From Yponomeuta sedellus (Eukaryota > Arthropoda > Insecta > Lepidoptera > Yponomeutidae): a DNA stretch of 64,000 bases. Position numbers and translations under genes: made by a program. This document shows, in pieces, positions 59,806-64,000 of this stretch; the first letter of the stretch is position 1; the number at the start of each line of letters is the position of its first letter. Below the pieces are notes generated by a model. That model saw nothing but the letters and a program-made list of their open reading frames with translations. It ran no database searches and was not told where the DNA came from. The stretch spans positions 2,562,001 to 2,626,000 of the forward strand of contig OW203737.1 of NCBI GenBank assembly GCA_934045075.1. Direction: 5' to 3'.

Positions 59806-60457
59806 TCATCACGTTTTGTAAGTTTTTAGACGATTTTGAATAGTTTTATAATGAAAAAAATCCGAGTTTGGTCTGTAAATTTAAAACTCAAATCTCTGCC
59901 CTGTTTATAAAATAAAATACCGGTGAGGGTCAGCTATGACTTTGCAACAAAGTTAAGGTTAACCTTAACTTTGCATCTACTTAATGAGACGATTTATACA
60001 TCTTAAAGAAACCCGCGGCTTGCTTGGCTAACCGTTAATGCTTTCTAAAAGACGCCTGTCACCTCAGTCATCCGAGACCACGGCACCTGAAAAAGTGCCG
60101 AAACTTCGGAAAGTTAGCAGTATTTTAGGAATTTTGTAACTAAAAATATTCCTTTATTTTACTTTTTGTCGAGCTAACAAGTGTAACTAGGCTAGGCCAT
60201 TAGATAGACCGCGTCCTGTTTATAATACCTAACTTTTATCTGAATCCCACGCAAAATAAGTAGTTGGAATCGGGAAATAGATAGCAAAAATAATCCTGCA
60301 GAAGCTTATAAAATAGTAACATTGTGTAGTATATGAAATGTTACAGTTTTCGGATTAATACGGAAGACGCTGCGGCAATGACTCGAAGAAGAAAGCAGAT
60401 CGTAGACTTCTCGCAGTGTCATAGATGGTTAATTAAAGATATTTAGAAGATATTAAA
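59806..60457. other. No gene seen; inverted SINE C scrap
   Basis: TTGCATCTACTTAATGAGAC GATTTATACA near 59970-60000 is the inverse of the family C tail, joined to the family C body piece AACCCGCGGCTTGCTTGGCT. Otherwise non-coding. Confidence 0.45.
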
Positions 60458-60705
60458 AGCGCTCGTGGCCTAGTAAAACCGAGTGATGGAAATCCATCAC
60501 TTGAGTAAAGCAACAACAGGCGCGTCAGGCGGTCAAGTGCAGGATGGTGGGGGGGCGACCCGTGACTAGCACTTTTTCCGAGCGCTTCCATGCTTTGCAA
60601 GGTACGTTATGCAATTGGTGCCGGCTGTCATGTACCTAACACTCGACGTGGCAGTCGACTCCAATCACTCGGTTTGACAAGGCAACGAGCGTTTAATATA
60701 CTTGT
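60458..60705 (+). repeat. 5S-like SINE copy, internally deleted
   Basis: Head AGCGCTCGTGGCCTAGTAAA, box A AAGCAACAACAGGCGCG, disturbed box C (GCAGGATGGTGGGG), a short body, then an inverted head piece (CAATCACTCGGTTTGACAAG) at 60663-60690. Confidence 0.55.
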
Positions 60706-60744
60706 ACTTAATAAGCGCTTAGTAAACTTATCCAATTTAACAAA

Positions 60745-60930
60745 CTATAATATAAAAATGAATCGCTGAATGTGTTGGTAAGCGCAAATCTCGAGAGCAG
60801 CTGAACCGATTACGCTAATATTTTTTTTAGAATATTCCTTGAAGTACGAGGATGGTTCTTACGGAGGGAAAATAAAAAAAAATTAAAGAATCGACTTTTA
60901 TGCGGTACGAAGTTCGCTGGGTCATCTAGT
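60745..60930 (+). repeat. Common insect repeat ending TCGCTGGGTCATCTAGT
   Basis: Contains ATGAATCGCTGAATGTGTTG, CTGAACCGATTACGCTAATA and the end GCGGTACGAAGTTCGCTGGG, a combination I know as abundant in insect genomes. Class not determined here. Confidence 0.45.
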
Positions 60931-61044
60931 ATTAAATAATAACTTCTACACAACATAACACTTATAAAAATCCCAAAGAGAAACCATAAAAAAAATTAAG
61001 TAAAAATTTAAGCCACATAATATTTTTTTTTATATTTGTGATAA

Positions 61045-61610
61045 TTAAGTAATCATTGTTTCCCCGTTTCGCGGAGTTGGCCAAGTAGGTGGAACAATGT
61101 ACACGGAAGCGAGAGACCCAGGTGCGATTCCCAGTTCCGGCATGTACCTAAGACTTTGTTTATTTTCAAAGTTACGTACATCTGCAAATGCGTAGTAGCA
61201 ATACCACACGCTAATTGTGAAGGAAAACATCTTGAAGAAACCCGCGGCTTGCTTGGCTCCGCACGTACTGACTTGTCTTCCCCGAGCTTCCCAAGCCGCA
61301 GGTTTCTTCAAGATGTTTTCCTTCACAATTAGCGTGTGGTATTGCTACCACACATTTGGTTGTTAGGCCGACAACCACGTCAGGATACTATCCTGGCGTG
61401 GTTCCGGCCTAACCCACAGGGCAGACAAGGCAGTACGTGCGGAGCCAAGCAAGGCGCAGGTTTCTTCAAGATGTTTTCCTTCACAATTAGCGTGTGGTAT
61501 TGCTACTATACATTTGCAGATGTACGTAACTTTGAAAATAAACAAAGTCTTAGGTACATGCCGGAACTGGGAATCGCACCTGGGTCTCTCGCTTCCGTGT
61601 AGTATATTCA
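61045..61610. repeat. Inverted pair of diverged SINE C-like sequences
   Basis: The 61070-61290 plus-sense copy has head TTGGCCAAGTAGGTGGAACA and B box CAGGTGCGATTCCCAGTTCC. An inverse copy at about 61300-61600 ends GGAACTGGGAATCGCACCTG. The two share AAGGAAAACATCTTGAAGAA and its inverse, so over 200 nt could pair across a short spacer. Confidence 0.6.
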
Positions 61611-61800
61611 ATTCAATTCAAAACAATTTATTTCAACGTAAAGAATTTACATTCTGTTTGCTGAATGTCAATTACAATGTAAAATGTAAGCCGCTGCCTT
61701 TGGGCCGTATTGTAGTGGAAAAAAAGGCAGCGGTAAAAAAACTCCACTCTGACCATCTTTTCCCAAATCATCTTTTTAAACCAAATACATCACCCAAACC
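61605..61800 (+). repeat. Third copy of the 20545-21010 repeat
   Basis: ATTCAATTCAAAACAATTTA, TTACATTCTGTTTGCTGAAT and CTCCACTCTGACCATCTTTT match both members of the inverted pair at 20545-21010. Confidence 0.6.
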
Positions 61801-61829
61801 CAACCAAATATAGGTGCTTCGCAAGTCTA

Positions 61830-62095
61830 CTCAGTCTAAACCACGCTTGTGAATGAAAACATCATGAGAGAACCCGCCGTTTGGGTGGAATCGCACGTAT
61901 TGACTTGTCTTCCCCGTGGGCTTGGCAGACTACACTGTTAGGATGGTACAGGTGATTCGCAATTCTACTCCATCTAAAAACAATGTCTCAGACACTGCAG
62001 CGCCCTGTGGGCCATTCACCCATCTACTGAGGCCCTGTGGGTGAAGGTACCACTGGACGCTGTATAACTTATCTCATTACGTAGATGCAAAACCC
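61830..62095 (+). repeat. SINE C-like body, head missing
   Basis: AATCGCACGTATTGACTTGT ... ACTGGACGCTGTATAACTTA matches the family C body, diverged. Confidence 0.5.
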
Positions 62096-62554
62096 AGAGT
62101 TTTTATTACTCTAGACTTTTGATATATAAGTGGTTCAAAGCATAACTTAGCCAAAACTCATTCAGAATATCATCAATTCTCCTAGTATACATGTTATATT
62201 AACTAGGGAAAAACAGTAGAGCTCAATCTAAAACTTTTATTCTCCTATTTACAGCTCCTTTGACCCAGCCCCTCCAAAAATTAATGACTTCCCGCCGAAA
62301 AATCTACACCACAGATTAACTGCATCTTCCCAGATGGCACAGATTATAATGACCCTCTTGGATGCCACGGGGACATTCCCACCATAAAGTTGACATGTAC
62401 CTATAAACCTAAACCTAGCTTTTACCTGCCCTTTCTTCCGCCCACGCAACACAATAACTTGTCCTCTACCCAAACTAGGATATCTGTGTTATGGTAACTA
62501 TCAGAGGACATCACAAATATGGCGAGTCGCTCAGAGTAATGTCATTTGTACAAA
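62096..62554. other. No gene seen
   Basis: Non-coding. A 74-codon minus-strand frame (62249-62473) shows no recognisable motif. Confidence 0.4.
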
Positions 62555-62632
62555 GGTTATCGAACCCACGGCCTCCGGCATTGCAATCAGACGAGATACC
62601 GCTAAACCAACGAGGCAGCCAGATATCTACAT
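62555..62632 (-). repeat. tRNA-like SINE head, family D
   Basis: Minus-strand GCTGCCTCGTTGGTTTAGCG (A box) and GGCCGTGGGTTCGATAACC (B box with one insertion-like change). Confidence 0.5.
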
Positions 62633-62879
62633 CTGTTTATTGTTAATACAGCACCAAACGTAAACAAGGAAGTTCCCGAGATATTTTTATGCTTCGCACC
62701 GCCCACGTTTCCAAGTATTACGTGAAATCTATTTAATTTCAAGGGAAAAAAACCATCGTCATCGTATTCCGAAGGTTCATAACGGGACCCTATCCTTTAT
62801 TCTTTATTTATTTCAACAGACTGAGATCCAAAAAAAAAAACACAAAAACCAATGACAAAGAAAACCTATCCTCTTTATC

Positions 62880-63085
62880 ATCATCATCATAATCAACTGG
62901 TGTCAGTCCACTGCTAAACGTAGGCCTCTGCCAAGGACTCAGGGGCGTGTCACTGAGTCCGATCTTCGGCGCTTCTCTTCCAGACACTGTCTACCGCTTT
63001 GCGAATGTCATCGGTCCACCTGCTCACAGGACGTCCTATTTTACTTTAGCCGATTCGCGGTCTCCACTCTAGAAGTAGTTCAGTT
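62880..63085 (-). pseudogene. LINE endonuclease-RT C-terminal fragment
   Basis: The minus strand reads GRPVSRWTDDIRKAVDSVWK, RSAEDRTQ and then, in a shifted frame, a degenerate AYV.QQW-like end with an ATG/ATC simple tail at 62878-62895. This is the same tail class as 2779-3048. Confidence 0.6.
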
Positions 63086-63129
63086 CTAACCTCTTCGGCA
63101 GGTACCATTTACGTTAAAATGCAAGTTTA

Positions 63130-63618
63130 ATAAAACTGGTGTCAAAATGCTCCGCAATCACAGCCAAGATGTATAAGATGTACTCTATTATGTTATTCTT
63201 CTACGACGTCTGTCTAGCAATGCAAGCCTTCCTGAGCCGCCTGTGTTCTATTTTTCTGGCGACGTCAAGCCGTAACTAACCATTGGTTGAACGCTATAGT
63301 GGAGGTCTCCTCCAACCGATCCTGCAGGGTAAATAAAATACAGGGCCGCAGAAGACCAGAACTCACTGGCTGCAAAACTTGGCTGAATGGTTTCAGACAG
63401 GCACCATCACTTTGTTCCGAGCCGCTACATCACGTGTTACAGTGTGTAGTGTGTGATGGTACCATATATTATAAGTCTGAGTGTTTGTGTGCGTACGCCT
63501 AATATGTAAGCCTGTTTAATCGTATAACCGAATAGAATAAGAGACACTATTATGTAGCACGTCGTAAATACAAGTTGTGACGATACCAATTAATCTTTCA
63601 TTTTAACTACCACAATAC
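63130..63618 (+). repeat. Possible 5' LTR of a retroelement
   Basis: Starts TGTCAAAATGCTCC and ends CCACAATACA just before TGGCGACCCTGCCATGCG, which looks like a primer binding site (TGG start, immediately after a CA end). The matching 3' LTR would lie outside the window, so this is tentative. Confidence 0.35.
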
Positions 63619-63830
63619 ATGGCGACCCTGCCATGCGGGTGTATTCATGGACAGTGAAGTAGTGAAGAAGTGATGTGAAGTAAAAAAAAAAAAGTGAAAA
63701 AAAAAAAACCCACCCTCCCGCCCCAATAAAATGTGAATTAAAAGCAAAAATGTGTCAAAGCAATATGGCAAAAAGAGAGGCAGGCCAGGAGTAGGGTGTT
63801 ACCCAGGTCGGTTACTCTAACCAGGCCACT

Positions 63831-64000
63831 ATGGTGCAAACCATGGAGTGGCACATGACCAAAACAAATTGGTTGCTGGCGGGCGTAATCATGGCCATCG
63901 TCGTCGGGATTATCGTGTATCTAATAAAACAGTACAAAAAGTGCTTGCAAACCCAGGTGGCACGCCAGGTCTCAGCGGCATTAGTGATGCAGAATAGGGT
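63831..64000 (+). CDS. Partial ORF with N-terminal membrane segment, cut by window end
   Basis: From ATG 63831 the frame is open to the last base (56 codons). Residues 13-33 or so (WLLAGVIMAIVVGIIVYLI) form one hydrophobic span followed by basic KQYKK. In-frame codons continue upstream to a TAG at 63792. Position about 210 bp after a possible primer site suggests the first gene of an LTR element, perhaps gag. I do not recognise the family. Confidence 0.4.
   Translation, partial: MVQTMEWHMTKTNWLLAGVIMAIVVGIIVYLIKQYKKCLQTQVARQVSAALVMQNR

Overview
This is nuclear DNA from an insect, almost certainly a moth or butterfly (Lepidoptera). It is AT-rich, has almost no host coding sequence, and is packed with repeats: tRNA-headed SINEs, a SINE whose head resembles 5S rRNA, 3' ends of non-LTR retrotransposons, a dead mariner, MITEs and larger mobile elements. 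A retrotransposon polyprotein fused to a viral-type helicase (8601-10712) is a gene class I recall being reported from Lepidoptera. I see no ordinary host gene and no functional rRNA or tRNA gene.

The centrepiece is a complete Polinton/Maverick (adintovirus-like) element at 25564-47974. It is bounded by 126-bp terminal inverted repeats that start AGT. Each repeat is itself an imperfect 58-bp-arm palindrome around a 4-nt loop, so each end could fold like a parvovirus-type terminal hairpin. The left arm, read on the + strand, holds a 127-bp-period tandem array, a small spliced gene, protein-primed DNA polymerase B and a second small spliced gene. The right arm, read on the - strand, holds the packaging ATPase, a DUF8207-like protein, a coiled-coil fibre-like protein, a chromodomain integrase, a PLA2-domain protein, an adenain-type protease, the penton-like minor capsid protein, a 48-aa basic protein, the hexon-like major capsid protein and a cysteine-rich unknown. 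Four gene junctions share ATGA stop/start overlaps. Every right-arm reading frame is open.

The polymerase gene is split by a Ty3/Gypsy LTR retrotransposon (32496-38502, - strand). Its two 483-bp LTRs have equal length and look identical, and it carries a 4-bp duplication (ATAC), a tRNA-Leu-like primer site, a polypurine tract, gag, and pol reached through a canonical G GGA AAC -1 shift site. Removing the insertion with one duplication restores the polymerase frame, so the insertion is recent and is the only obvious lesion in the Polinton.

Layout of the rest. 1-8160: LINE remnants, a 5S-SINE and a dead mariner. 8190-10785: the 5'-truncated LINE with RT, RNase H and viral SF1 helicase. 11-25 kb: mainly SINEs, plus a 1053-bp inverted-repeat transposon (21714-22766) with a TAC duplication, inserted into an older repeat. 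49552-52982: an apparently intact DDE transposon whose spliced 683-aa transposase has a zinc motif split across the intron and a C-terminal SWIM finger. 53-63 kb: SINEs, inverted MITE copies and LINE tails. 63130-64000: possible 5' end of another LTR element running out of the window. Coordinates of diverged repeats are approximate.
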